From Patiria miniata (lineage: Eukaryota; Echinodermata; Asteroidea; Valvatida; Asterinidae): a stretch of DNA of 64,000 bases. This document shows, one piece after another, positions 48,970 to 61,500 of this stretch. Where the stretch lies: positions 44,461,553 through 44,525,552 of the forward strand of contig NW_024037069.1 in assembly GCF_015706575.1 (NCBI RefSeq), in the 5' to 3' direction. A program made the position numbers and the translations under genes. The notes below the pieces were generated by a model, which was given only the letters and a program-made list of their open reading frames with translations, did not search any database and was not told the DNA's origin. Position 1 is the first letter of the stretch, and each line of letters starts with the position of its first letter.

Positions 48970-50625
48970 TATTTTCTCGGTGTAAAACTTTAATATCACG
49001 GGGAGAGCAACTGGAATATTATATACGGGGAGTAACATGAAGGATGTGTAGGATTTTCTCAATTTGATTTCTTGATTTGATTTCGTCCTGATTAAACAGC
49101 AATCCATAACGTATCAAACAATAGGCCTACTTTAACTTTTCTTTGAGAAGTTGCGGTTTATATTTTGCAGCAACTCCAAATTTTACTACGTTTCAAAGTA
49201 TTATGCTTAGTTTTTTATTCGTTTTTACTTATTTATTGGTAATGACATCAAAATGATTGGTATAATTATGAGGAAGTGTGTTCCTGGGCGAACGAAAAAA
49301 CGGTGATTTTCTTTATTTTGACTAATTGCATCTTAATCAGCCAAATGTGATAGGGATTATTGGCAAAATTGAATTGTTATGTCTGTGTTGTATGATTGTA
49401 ATATGGTGTTTCCCATGTAAAAGTGCAGTTATAAGGACCTAAAATATACGTTTGGAACTTGTATTTCAGTATACTTCGTACAACAATTTTTTTAAAATGT
49501 ACAACATTTTGATACAAGTTTCCATTTTTAACTGGTAATTTTCATCCATGCCTCATTGGGTTGTTAGCCACATCTGCTCTAGCGTGACACTTAGCCTTAT
49601 CATGCATAACATGACGGCATATAACAAAATAATAATATTGTCCAGTTCAGTGATTAAAACGGTGTTCTTAATTAATATTCTTAATTACTCTCAACTTGCC
49701 AATATAAAGTTATTGGAAATAGTTTGATATCAGTGAAGAAAAGTGTAATTTGATTTGATTTAAGTGTGTGGTGGAAAGGGTGTTTGAATAGGGGCGGAGC
49801 CTACCATACGTCTCGCCTCCTTTATCAATGTTGTAGTAGAATGTTTCCGCAATTTATGTTCGAAACGTCATGTTACAACAAATGCATTGAATTTTATGAA
49901 AGCGATCAGACCGGATGAAGGGAACATTATGTGAGGTATTTTGGCAAAATGAGACGGAACTGACACAGGCTGTAGTGGAGAAAAATGCAAGAAATGTATA
50001 GGGGTGATTTTTTTTTTCGATTTTCAGATTTATTCATATTGTTGTCTTTGATATGTCTGCTACCTATATATTAAAAATGTAATATAAAAATCGTGGTATA
50101 AAATTGTTTCTATATGGGAAAAACAATTGGCATCTTTCACGAATACAAATATTTTGACGAAAAAAAAACTCGTAACATTAATAGCCTTTTTCTCAGTATT
50201 TTTTTTATTGCCGTTGATATATGCAAATTTTAAACTGCCATAACTTGTCAAGGAAGTGCAACAAACAGTATTGTAAGGAGAATTTTACTCTTGTTTCTTA
50301 ATACCTATACAAACCCTTATTTCGACATGTGCCAATTTCTGTCTCATTTTGCCAGCATGCCTCGCATAAGCTTCTATAGTGTTGGCATGTAAATGATGAT
50401 TGAGGAAACGATTACAGATGGACATATTGAAGATGTAGAGAGGAATCGCATTTGGCCTATAATGCGTGATGGAGCGATTGTCTCCGAAATACCTTGAATT
50501 TCTCGCCCCAAGCTTTAGCCTTTAATTATAAATGTATACGGTTAAGAATAAATTTCAGCCATGTGCGCTAAATGCATATAGTAAGATAATTGAATTATAT
50601 CCGTAAAAAAAATAAGAAATGCGTA
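48970..50625. other. Non-coding stretch, nothing recognised
   Basis: AT-rich, with no exon, repeat array or element end identified. Confidence 0.5.
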
Positions 50626-50802
50626 AAGCCCGGTTCATACTCGGCGCGAAAGCGAAAGCGAACGCGAATTTGTGACGTCGTGGCAAGTATTCGCGCTGCG
50701 AATTCGTAAAAGTTGAACATATTTCAACTCGGGCGAATTTCGCAGCGAATGTTTTATGACGTCAAATTCGCTTCGCATTCGCATGAAGTATGAACCGGGC
50801 TT
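50626..50802. mobile_element. 177-bp palindromic MITE
   Basis: It starts AAGCCCGGTTCATACT and ends with the exact reverse complement AGTATGAACCGGGCTT, flanked by TA on both sides. The interior is rich in GCGAA/TTCGC words and is nearly palindromic. The perfect 16-bp ends suggest a fairly recent insertion. Confidence 0.85.
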
Positions 50803-51590
50803 TATACTTACTGTCTAAAGTTTGTTGCGAACTTTAAATTTTGTAATTGTAGTTCGTGTGTTGTAAACATGTACTGCATTATAGTGCTGTAATTTGTGGT
50901 TGCAATAATTCTCTAAAAAGGTTGTAAGTTATCCGACGGGAATACGGGAGTGAAAGGAAGAGTGACTTTGCGTCTCCCGTCATAAAAATTGGGCAAGAAA
51001 TGGATGGAAACCTGGTAAAATAGAACTTGAAAATTAAAATTGTAATATTTCAGACATCTTCGTCTACAGCTTCAAAGATGACATCTTTAAGTATAGTTTC
51101 AACAAAAATGTTCATAAAGGGTATACCATTATACTACATGTATGTTGTAAATCTAAACATATGGAGGAAAACAGTTTTGTAAAGTCTGCGATGAGTTCCG
51201 ATGGGTCACAGATAACACGCGATTGTCGGTTTGTAAAATGTTGTGACAATTGACAAGTCAATGTATACATCTTGGGAGTGTATTATGATTGAATGGAAAT
51301 ATGCAAATTGGATGACGACTGAAAGACGAGAAAAAAAATAATTCGTATATTTTTGAAGTTCTGTGAAACCGAATGAAAATAATGTACAGAAACAGGGAAA
51401 GTTATCTACAATAAAAGCAACATACGCCTATTGAATTATTACGTATATTAAGATGGAAATGTTATACAATTTACTGCTGTTAATTCGAATTAATAAAAGG
51501 CGATAATTAGCCGAATGTGCGATTAAATGATAAAGGTATACACAGATGATTTTGTGCGTGCGAATTCTGGCTTAGGCCTACGTAAAGTAC

Positions 51591-52204
51591 GCTTCAAACG
51601 TTACATAAGCATGGACCCAAATTTGAATTAGACACGGCAGAAAGAAAGTCGACGTTTGAAGCAACAGCTGGCTTTAGCCGAAGGTTCGACATGTCTTGCC
51701 GCAAACGGCCAATTTATAACGTTTCAAAATTCCATTGACATGTTCCAAATCGGAATCGCAGTGGTACGCCTGCCGGCTGTATAGGTTTCGGCGTAAAAAC
51801 AAAATGGCGGCGTCCATGGACATGTTTCGAACATTGCCCTGGAAACCCGGAACGCCATTTTGAATCCCTTCTCCGATTTTGTATTAAGCATCACATCCAG
51901 CCAACCTGTACATTCTTGACTATAAACGCCGACAGGATCGGGATGTTGTGACATTTGCCAGCAGGATTAATGAACAAACAATGTTCAAGTCACCTCCAAT
52001 AAAATTGACTGTTAAAGGAGAGAGCGCCTCCTTGTCGCATAAATAATTTGTCGCAGTATCATAATCTTCTGTCTTGGTCCGCCATCTTGAACGACCGAAT
52101 TAAGTTCAACCGAAAATCGACGTTTGAAGCAACTGCCGAACTTCTGCCCTTGTTTTTGTCGACTGTAATGAATTTAGACACGGCAGAAGTTCGACGTTTG
52201 AAGC
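51591..52204. mobile_element. Repeat bounded by GCTTCAAACGT inverted ends
   Basis: The left end is GCTTCAAACGT and the right end is TCGACGTTTGAAGC. Internal copies of CGACGTTTGAAGC occur near 51652 and 52120. AGACACGGCAGAA precedes the motif at about 51632 and at about 52177. It may be one element with duplicated ends or several nested copies. Confidence 0.5.
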
Positions 52205-52566
52205 GGGCCTTTGTCTATCGAGTTGCCTTGAGATCTCCAAGCTAGCTGGAGACTGTTATAAGTAGCATCTCAAGGACACGAAAAAGTCTGCAAGCAACTA
52301 TATGCACCAATAAAACGACCACAATAGAAAGGCCAAGTTGCAACATGTGTCAATTTGTAATTTGTGTCCAGAAATTGATTTGAGCCAGGATTACTGTCTA
52401 AACTTTACGAAATTTCTATACATCTGGAACGCCCTCTGTTGATCTCAGATAAACACCATCTGTCTAAGTAAGATTTGAGGCTTTGCATGATGGAGATACT
52501 AAATAATGAAAGGTTTGCGGAAATACCATGTGCAAATGATTTCTCAACTAAGAGAATGGTATAAAC

Positions 52567-52603
52567 TCGACGTTCCGGTCAGTATGCTCTGACCGTCTTC
52601 AGG
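52567..52603 (-). ncRNA. Hammerhead-ribozyme-like motif, degenerate
   Basis: Read on the minus strand: CTGAAGA, then a stem CGGTCAG/CTGACCG of 7 perfect pairs around loop AGCATA, then GAACGTCGAG. This resembles the hammerhead core (CUGANGA, stem II, GAAA). If stem II is taken as 6 pairs, the second core strand reads GGAA instead of GAAA. Hammerheads are known in Penelope-like elements and retrozymes of marine invertebrates. Stems I and III are not evident, so this is probably an inactive relic or a look-alike. Confidence 0.4.
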
Positions 52604-52762
52604 AGAATGCCTAAACTCTAAGAAGGAAAACACTTATGTAGCAGAAGCGAAAGCGATGAAGTGTGAAGTTGCATCCTGTGTGGATGCCAAGTAGCTGGGA
52701 TCCTAGAGCAAGCTTACTGCCCACTGAAGTGGAACAGTAGGGTGGCAGTCTCAATAGAGGGA

Positions 52763-53496
52763 GGACCTAGGGTATAGGAGACCCATCAGTCTAAGGTGAA
52801 GGTTAAGGACCTAGGGTATAGGAGACCCATCAGTCTAAGGTGATGGTTAATGACCTAGGGTATAGGAGACCCATCAGTCTAAGGTGATGGTTAATGACCT
52901 AGGGTATAGGAGACCCATCAGTCTAAGGTGAAGGTTAAGGACCTAGGGTATAGGAGACCCATCAGTCTAAGGTGGAGGTTAAGGACCTAGGGTATAGGAG
53001 ACCCATCAGTCTAAGGTGAAGGTTAAGGACCTAGGGTATAGGAGACCCATCAGTCTAAGGTGGAGGTTAAGGACCTAGGGTATAGGAGACCCATCAGTCT
53101 AAGGTGAAGGTTAAGGACCTAGGGTATAGGAGACCCATCAGTCTAAGGTGAAGGTTAAGGACCTAGGGTATAGGAGACCCATCAGTCTAAGGTGAAGGTT
53201 AAGGACATAGGGTATAGGAGACCCATCAGTCTAAGGTGAAGGTTAAGGACCTAGGGTATAGGAGACCCATCAGTCTAAGATGAATGTTAATGACCTAGGG
53301 TATAGGAGACCCATCAGTCTAAGGTGAAGGTTAAGGACCTAGGGTATAGGAGACCCATCAGTCTAAGATGAAGGTTAAGGACCTAGGGTATAGGAGACCC
53401 ATCAGTCTAAGGTGAAGGTTAAGGACCTAGGGTATAGGAGACCCATCAGTCTAAGATGAAGGTTAAGGACCTAGGGTATAGGAGACCCATCAGTCT
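52763..53496 (+). repeat. 44-bp satellite, 17 units (last partial), exact period
   Basis: GGACCTAG-type unit starts recur every 44 bp from 52763 to 53467 with no indels. The core (TAGGGTATAGGAGACCCATC) is almost invariant, and variation is confined to the GGTGAAGGTTAAGG part. Variants alternate: units 4-8 switch between GGTGAAGG and GGTGGAGG, and units 13-16 between GGTGAAGG and AGATGAAGG, which suggests 88-bp duplication steps. There are no spacers, so it is not a CRISPR-like array, and 44 is not a multiple of 3, so it is not coding. Confidence 0.95.
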
Positions 53497-53691
53497 GAAG
53501 GAGTGGGAGCCAGATGTCGTTGAGGTGAAACCCGATGTCTTGCGGAACTGTGTTGTGCTTGCTTGCAATATGAGACTAGAATTAGCAAAACTCGCTAAAT
53601 TCTTAATCTAAATCTTTTGAAGGAATCTTCCCTTGGTCTGTTGCACTAATTAAAAATCCAATTGTTTACAATAGTATTTAAGGTGAACTAG

Positions 53692-53972
53692 TGGAACGGG
53701 AATATTATTAACGGACCCCTGATATATATCTATAGGGGCTTAGTTCACACTATCCAAAAACGGTCCAATATCCAACACGGGGATTGAACCCCTTTTACAC
53801 TATAAGATACATGTAGCAAAAATCCAACACGGACTCAACACAGGCAGGTCCAGCGCTCTATACTCGGTTAAAATCCAACCGTGCTCGGAATGGACCAGGG
53901 TGAGAGGCTCTTACCCGGGTAGAAAATCCAAAATCTACCGCCGGCTGACACCGGTGTGATTTTGAAGGGTAC
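53692..53972. repeat. Interspersed repeat with AACGGACCCCTGATA motif
   Basis: TTAACGGACCCCTGATA ... TTAGTTCACAC ... CCAAAAA ... TCCAACA recurs in the same order at about 56763-56815. Inside are GGGGATTGAACCCC and several AATCCAACACGG words. Class unknown. Confidence 0.5.
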
Positions 53973-54168
53973 ACTGTAAAAGGTTGGGCAAAATGAGTTG
54001 ATAATTCGACCAATGCTGGTCGAATTATCGACTGCCTACACTCTTGGGCAAATTCTTCCCCAATAGTTTGACAGTTTTTACCCAATTCAACCCAATGTAA
54101 AGGTCATTTCATACCAATGCTGGGTAAATTATATTGCCCAACAGTGTTTTATCCAACCTTTTTACAGT
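53973..54168. mobile_element. 196-bp TIR element, ACTGTAAAAAGGTTGG ends
   Basis: The left end is ACTGTAAAAGGTTGG and the right end is CCAACCTTTTTACAGT, giving 15-16-bp inverted ends with one indel. Internal TTGGGCAAA and TGGTCGAATTAT words are partly palindromic. The target duplication is unclear, and the element may be nested in the preceding repeat. Confidence 0.65.
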
Positions 54169-57100
54169 ATACACGCCTTGCCTCCCGGCGTTTGCGTCGA
54201 TACCCTGTTCCGCTATTTAAACATGTTGATTTCAACACGGGTATTATAGGTGAGACGATGATGTGAAAAGGCCTTAATTGGTTCCGGGTAGGGAAAGTTA
54301 GATGTAAATCGGCCTAATTTATAGAGTATGTCCCCCCCCCCCCCCCAAAAAAAGTGTTCGTCTATATATTTCCGAAATAACTACAAAAACTCTAAATAAT
54401 TTTGAGATTTTGTTATTGTGCAGATACCCCTTGGCCTAAACCCCTATGATTTTCATTAAATTTCCATCACGCCTCACTTCACAATGGTCAATTGATCACC
54501 GTGAACATTTTTGGACACATGCATGTGACCAAGTTCCTTGCCTTAATCAATTTCAGTGCTGTGTTCTGTAAGCTGTGTACAATCCTTCATTGGAATCCCT
54601 AGAATGAACAAGCTCATAATATTACCGTTACACACAAATGTTGATGTTCGCGGGCAAAATCTATGAACATCATTTTCTCCCGTTTTGAAGAACGTATCTC
54701 CATGCCACTTTTGGAGTTTGTTTCCCTTATAATGATCCAACAATATAAATCGTTTCGATATGTTCAGTATTTCTCATTAACATTTGGAAAATAGGCTTGA
54801 GTACGTCCATTTTTCAAAGCTGTAACAAATGGTGTTTGCAATTTCTGTCAATCTTTTCAAGCCTCACGAATATTAATAAGGTTCCTATGTAACACAAGCA
54901 TTTGCATCAACAGATTAAGCTGGAATTCGGAATATACTTAGATGATATTAGTGTCCAACTACTCGTGAAATTATAATTGTAAGGATTCCTAGAAATTGAG
55001 ATAAATTTATTGATTTGGGTACCTTTTCGAATGTTTATTCCACGATTTTTAGGTCAGCTTTACCAGTGACATTGACGTTTCTGCATCAATAACGGCGATT
55101 ATTTTTTCACGGGCATGAAGTTTAGAATTTGTTCTACTATTATAATTTAACATTAACATTAAGATCATACTGAGCATATTTTTGTTTCAAAAACAGAACG
55201 TTCAAAAAGCGATGTTTTTTGGGGGTGTAGTTCACTGCTCTGTCTGCATGTGGCGGCAAGTATACGTAAGCGGATTAACTTTGCTTGTCAGCGCACGATG
55301 CAAAGCCTTCGCAACCGTAAGGTTGACTACGTTTTGGAGTGTTTTCATAGAGATAATGTTGTAATAATACTATTCAAAGTCTCAAAGAAACACATTTGCC
55401 CAAAAAACAAAAATAAATTATTTTTTCCTGTGCCAACTGTGACTTCAGAGGACAGTGAAATCCAAAGGACCTCCATATGCTGGATGACAGCATAATCAGA
55501 GTTTTTAGGCCTTTTACCAAAAAAAAACACCCTGACACACAGACATCATTATAGACATCAGACAGACAGCGTTTTTAATACACTAAGATATGCCCCTATC
55601 GGTCATCGTGGCAATAATACGTCGGGTGCCCGGGGGTCATATATGAGCGTTCTGACGCAAAAATCATTTTCAAGAAACTTGCATTGAAAGGTTCCAATGT
55701 TTCCCCGCGCGCATTTTGAATCAAATGTTTAAATTTCATTAAAATGGATGCAGTTTCCTTCATATGCCCTTTTGCTGGGAACATTTTGGTGATTACGCGC
55801 TATTGCATAAGGGCATATGCACATATGCCCTTCTGCCGGGCACACGACGAATGCACAAAATAATTGCAGGATGATATCGTGCATTTTTCTCCCCATTTAG
55901 TTAATAGTTAGCAATGATGTGTGTTTTCTTGGATTTTTTTGTCCGATCAGCATGAGCAAGCACTCATCGTGACTAGCCAGTTCGGTGTTCATTTTATTGA
56001 GATTATTATGATGAGTTTTGTTTCGCGGAGCAACAGGCATGCAAATCACAGGATATTAACCAATTATTAGTTCAAAGAAAATTCTGAATTTCAAAATTCG
56101 GAAAACAGTTGACTGTATTAGGGCCATAATACAAATTCTGCTCTCGGGAAATATATTCATCTTTTGCATGCGTCAACAATACGCGGATTTATGGGGTGGG
56201 CGTTTGCAGGATTCGTTCAGGTTTTTGCGTATTGTAGTTTTCAGAATTTAGCTGACAAAGTTAGCTAGTATTTAATTTGAACATTTCCCGAGATACCACT
56301 TTAACCTTTTAAAGGATGTTTCCAGAGTGCACGAAATTCTATTTAATTGAATCAGAATGGCTTTTCGCTTGAAGTCTTGTCATGCCTCGCCCCCCCCCCC
56401 CCCATGGGCCGGGTTTAGCCTATCCTTTATGGCGTATCTATCGATAGGGGCGCTGTTCAAAACCGACGATTATGCACACTAACGGACAATGTATGGTGCT
56501 TTTTAGGACGATACATGCATGCGCGGGAAATTAAAACAAAAAAAGGCACCCGGAACGGCCGACGGCACAAAAAAGGCACGACTTCTTTTTAAAAAAGGGC
56601 ACTTGTTCTGAAAAAAAAGGGCACTTTAAAAAAAAAAAAAAAAAAAAATATTGGGGGAGGGAGATAAGCGCTGGTGAAAAGAGGGTATTTGAATGGAAAA
56701 GGGCAGTCTTTACAAAATAATGGGGGGATAAATCCCCCCCCCCCCCCGCTGGCTACACCTATGTAACGGACCCCTGATAATAGGGCCTAATAAGTTCACT
56801 TTCCAAAAATCCAACATAACGTCTTGTGATAAATGTTCCTTCATCACTTCATCATTGGGGGGGGGGTGGATATCAAATTTGAAAGTTACGCTGTTTTGAA
56901 TAAAAATCACTGAAAGTTGAAATCGAACTTAATATTTCAGCACAAGAATGTCGGTTTATTTTAAATTATAAATTGCAACGCAAGCCAATGCGAAATATAA
57001 ATAACATCAACAGATTATCGCTATGCACATGGCAGAAAACAACTGAAATTTTTCATTAAACTGAATTGTATACACATTATTTTACCAATCATACCTTTGC

Positions 57101-58591
57101 CGAGTCCAAATGAAGACTGATCATATCGCAAAGTTACTCAATGCTAACACGGAAATTCTATATCAAGCAAATATGTCTCTGTTTTGGGATGAACATGAGG
57201 GCAGATCGGGGGGGGGGTAACTATCCCCCTACCGCCTGAACAATGTTAATTATATCATATAGTGGGGAAAACCTTATTTCCAAATCCCTCCCCCCCAACT
57301 ATTCTTGAAAAAAAAAAAACTTCGAATTTATGATCACAGCGCCCCGACCCCTTTGGATAATCCTATATCAGCCACCAGTAGATATCTGAACCTGATAAGG
57401 GCCTACATTGTATATGTAATTGTTCCATTTAGCTGCTGGTGCCTTTGGTTTTTTTTATGCAAATGCAAATTCCATATTCATGAGTAAAACCGTGATGTCA
57501 TTCAAGGCAGAAACTTCAGTTTCACATCTGCTTCAGTATGAATAGTGACCAGAATTTTGAGAGGTTTGCTGTGATTATTTTTCTGCTTTCAGTGATTCAT
57601 TTTTGTTGCATTATATAGCAGTTAGACAATGAGAAAACGTTATGCAGGCATGTTTTCAATAAGCAGAATTTTGGGTTTGCAATCTGAAGGGAAAAACCCT
57701 AATCTGAAAAGTGTGTTCCTGTAGTGACATCACAACAACTACAAATATGCTCCAGTGAAACATTCATTTCATTGTCCCTTAAAATATGCTAATCGTGTTT
57801 TGCTTGTTTTGAATTTTTTTGGGCTTCAGGGTTTGGGGTTGTTTGTTTGTTTGTTTGTTTTCTGTACGAAGTTAAAGGGAATGGACCACACTTGCTTTTG
57901 CTGCAATTTCAGAAATGAATGGATTTAGAGGATCAGTATGTTATAGCAAATATTGTTGAAATGACTTAAATTTGACTTAATTAATAACAATATGCAAAGA
58001 TACATACTAAATTATGGGAACTTCTTATGCCATTTTCTGTCCAAATGAATAATGTAACTTGAGTTTATAATCATAGATATTGCACTATGCTGAAATGTGA
58101 TAATCCCTCCATACTGTGTTCGCAAGCATTACTATATGAGATTCCAGTATTTCTTAAATTTTGAGTGTACTTATATTTTGTGAATATAAATGTAAGTGCA
58201 TAAATAATTACTTATTATAGGTTATAAAAACTCACAAGGAAACAAGACTTCACCAAATTTGGGAAAAATGGTAAATAAGGGAACATCTTAAAAGTTGGAA
58301 TGCTTGGAATGTTCCACCGGGAAACAATGCCTGCTCCAATTGGGAACATGTCTTATTCTTACTGGAAACACTTGGGATGGACTCAAATACAACTCTACAG
58401 AATAGATTCTTTGCACGGCAGCCATCTCTGGGGTACATGCTTTTGCTCCACATGGATATATACCTGAGTAAAATACCTCAAATATGGCTGCTGAATGGAA
58501 AAGGTCTGTTGTTAAACGTCAAATATCTTGGAGCTCAGGTGGTGTTGTTGTCAAGCACACTTGGACAATTGCACAATGTCCTCCGTGTCTC
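54169..58591. other. Non-coding stretch between CBX and THAP genes
   Basis: No gene was recognised. It contains G/C runs (near 54331, 56391, 56738, 56858, 57211), a poly-A tract near 56620-56648, an interspersed-repeat relative at 57465-57745, a GTTT microsatellite near 57840-57861, and the AACGGACCCCTGATA repeat at about 56763-56815. The THAP 3' UTR should begin just below 58592, but no AATAAA was seen on the minus strand nearby. Confidence 0.5.
57465..57745. repeat. Interspersed repeat, copy 2
   Basis: This is the relative of 42440-42680 (blocks GTGATGTCAT, AAGGCAGAAAC, CCAGAATTTT, AGTGATTC). It ends near GTGTTCCTGTAGTGACATCA. Unlike the 42-kb copy, its end is not tandemly expanded. Confidence 0.55.
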
Positions 58592-61500
58592 TTAGTTGTG
58601 GAAACCAGTTTGAAACATTTCCTGTGGTAGCAACGTTGCACGACTCGTACCAACCACTTCGTCGAGTTCAGGGCTGGCTCTCTGTTCTTCCTGAGCACGT
58701 TGTAGAGCACGAATAGATGGTAGCGGGTAGTGTTGCTGTAAGAGGAACTCATAGCCGTTAGACCCACACATTTGCCATAACCTGCGTGCCTTGTTGATAG
58801 TCTCTTTGCTCCATCGGATGCCCCGAATACCTCTATCTTGATGACTCAAGGCCTCTATCTGATCTTTTCCAAACATCTTGACCATGTTACTCTCCAGTAT
58901 GCTCTTCTTTTTGACGAGTATTCGCTTTTCCCTCCTCAGTTGGTGTATCGTGGCTCGGTACTTCTTCATTCTCTCTCTCATCTTAGTGAGCTTATCTGAC
59001 GTACTGTCTGCTGTCAAGGAGTTTGTGATTGCCATGTCATCTTCGTCATCTTCAGTGTCGCTATCATCAGCATGGAGTTGCTCATTTGCATTGAGATTGG
59101 CTATACAAGAAACAATGGATAGAAACAACAACAATAGATTGATGCTTTGTAATTTGTTTCGAACTCTTTCCAAAAAGGGGCACTTTTTTTTACATTTTGT
59201 TTTTCAACACAGTAAAGTCGTACTGAGCAAGTCTTTGCAATTTGAACATTGAGACAAGATTAATTAAAATCATATATACTTGTAAAAAAACTCGCCCAAA
59301 TTTTTCGCATGGTTTAAATGAGGGCCTTTCATTTTAGATAGGCGAGTGGATTATGGCCGAAAAAGTGTTTTAAATGTGGAAACTAGTGGATGTGGAAACT
59401 ATCAAACTATCAGCTAATTTTGGTTTGAGTTTTATAGTATGCTCCCCGACTACATGTAGGTCACAGATCAAAATTACCCAGAATCTCTGTGGGCCTTCAT
59501 GTCAGAGTTGTAACGAGTCACTGATTTTTGTGACTCGAGTCGAGTCGAGTCATTTTAAAGAAGTGACTCGAGTCGAGTCGAGTCATTAGGTCAACAAGGT
59601 CGAGTCGAGTCGAGTCGAGTCACAGAGTGTGGTCGAGTCGAGTCGAGTCGAGTCGAGTCGAGTCAAGTATTTAGCTCGAGTCAATTCGAGTCACAAATAT
59701 TTGAACACTTAATTACAATAAAAAGCAACAAACACAAGAGAGAAAGAATACAAGGCACCAGTCTATTACGGAAATCCAAAGACATAAAGTATGCTGTATG
59801 GTACCCAACCAACAGTTTCCATTGCTAGCTCACGTCACAGATAAGAAGATGTGAAACTTCGGTCTTATAACTGGTTTGGCCTCGGGTCTAGATGATCGCT
59901 GACAACGTTAAAACCTAATTGCATTATACAAAACTGTTTCTGATTATTTAAAGGTGGACCCGTCCGTATCCATTTTTGTGTGTGAAATCGGGACATGAAT
60001 TTAGCCAGCGTTCCACCAAGAACTTCAAAATCGCCCGAAACCAATGATGAAACCACGGATTGAGAAATGCGTTTTAAGTCCGGTTCCGGGTTTAGCATTA
60101 CATGCTATAGAACCACAAGGTGGGAGTCCGCGACACGGTGTATGTTTGTTGTTTCATTATGGAGGAAGGAAACAGACTGCCGCTGTATATAAACCTACAT
60201 TATTCGCGAACATTAACGTGACGTGAACAAAAACTGGCAACGCGAACGGCGCAGCGTAAGTCATTGCAAATATTTTCGCAAGTAAGTTTTGCTTTTTATT
60301 TTGGGACTCGAGTCTTATTAGCCTTCCTCGAGTCGAGTCGAGTCATTCTGATGAGGGACTCGAGTCGAGTCGAGTCATTTGCTCGCAGTGACTCGAGTCG
60401 AGTCGAGTCATTTACCCGTCGGGACTCGAGTCGAGTCGAGTCGCCAAAAAATGTGACTCGAGTCGGACTCGAGTCGAGTCATTGACTCGAGTCATTACAA
60501 CTCTGCTTCATGTTCAAATGACGCCATCAAAAGGTTCTACTGGCCCTTCAATTCAAAACATACATTAATTGGAACTGGATCCTTGCTGGCTACAGGCTCA
60601 ATATTTAACCCGCTCCCTGTAAGTTTTTCGGAGAACAATAAAGTCCTACAGGCCTTCATTAGCTGTTCTGCCAATTTCATTTGGTTGGGTTGCAATTATT
60701 GTGGTCATTTTGACGACGTCATTTGAACAGAGATTCTGGGTAAGTTTAATCTGTGATGACCTAGTAAGGATAAAAAAATACCAAAATCTGCTGGAAGTAC
60801 GCCAGTTACAACTTCACCCAAACTGTTTGGCTCAATCCACTCGCCTAATAATGAATTTCTAAAATATGCCAATCCCCCACCTCTTTAACTGATCAAAATG
60901 TCTGGGCCACTCTTTTCAGAATATTGTTATCAATTTTGCCAACTGAATTTAATAATTGTAAATTGATAGGTAAGGAAGCATGTTGGTATGGGGGTAAATG
61001 GGGTGGGGTTAGTGGGCTGGGGTTGAGTTGGGTGGGGTTAGTGGGCTGGGGTTGAGTGGGGTTGAGTTGAGTGGAGTGGGGTTAGTGGGCTGGGATTGAG
61101 TGGGGTGGGGTTGAGTGGGCTGGGATTGAGTGGGGTGGGATTGAGTGGGGTGGGGTTTAGTTGGGTGGGGTTGAGTGGGGTTGAGTTGAGTGGAGTGGGG
61201 TTAGTGGGCTGGGATTGAGTGGGGTGGGGTTGAGTGGGGTGGGGTTCAGAGGGGTGGGGTTCAGTTGGGTGGGGTTGAGTTGGGTGGGGTTGAGTTGAGT
61301 GGAGTGGGGTTAGTGGGCTGGGATTGAGTGGGCTGGGATTGAGTGGGGTGGGGTTGAGTAGGGTGGGGTTGAGTGGGCTGGGATTGAGTGGGCTGGGATT
61401 GAGTGGGCTGGGATTGAGTGGGGGGATTGAGTGGGGTGGGGTTGAGTGGTATGTGGTGAACGGGCTGGGGTTGAGTGAGGTAGGGTTGAGTGGTGTAGGG

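Noticed and set aside
52763-53496. CRISPR-like array
   Set aside because: The units are contiguous with no unique spacers, in a eukaryotic genome.
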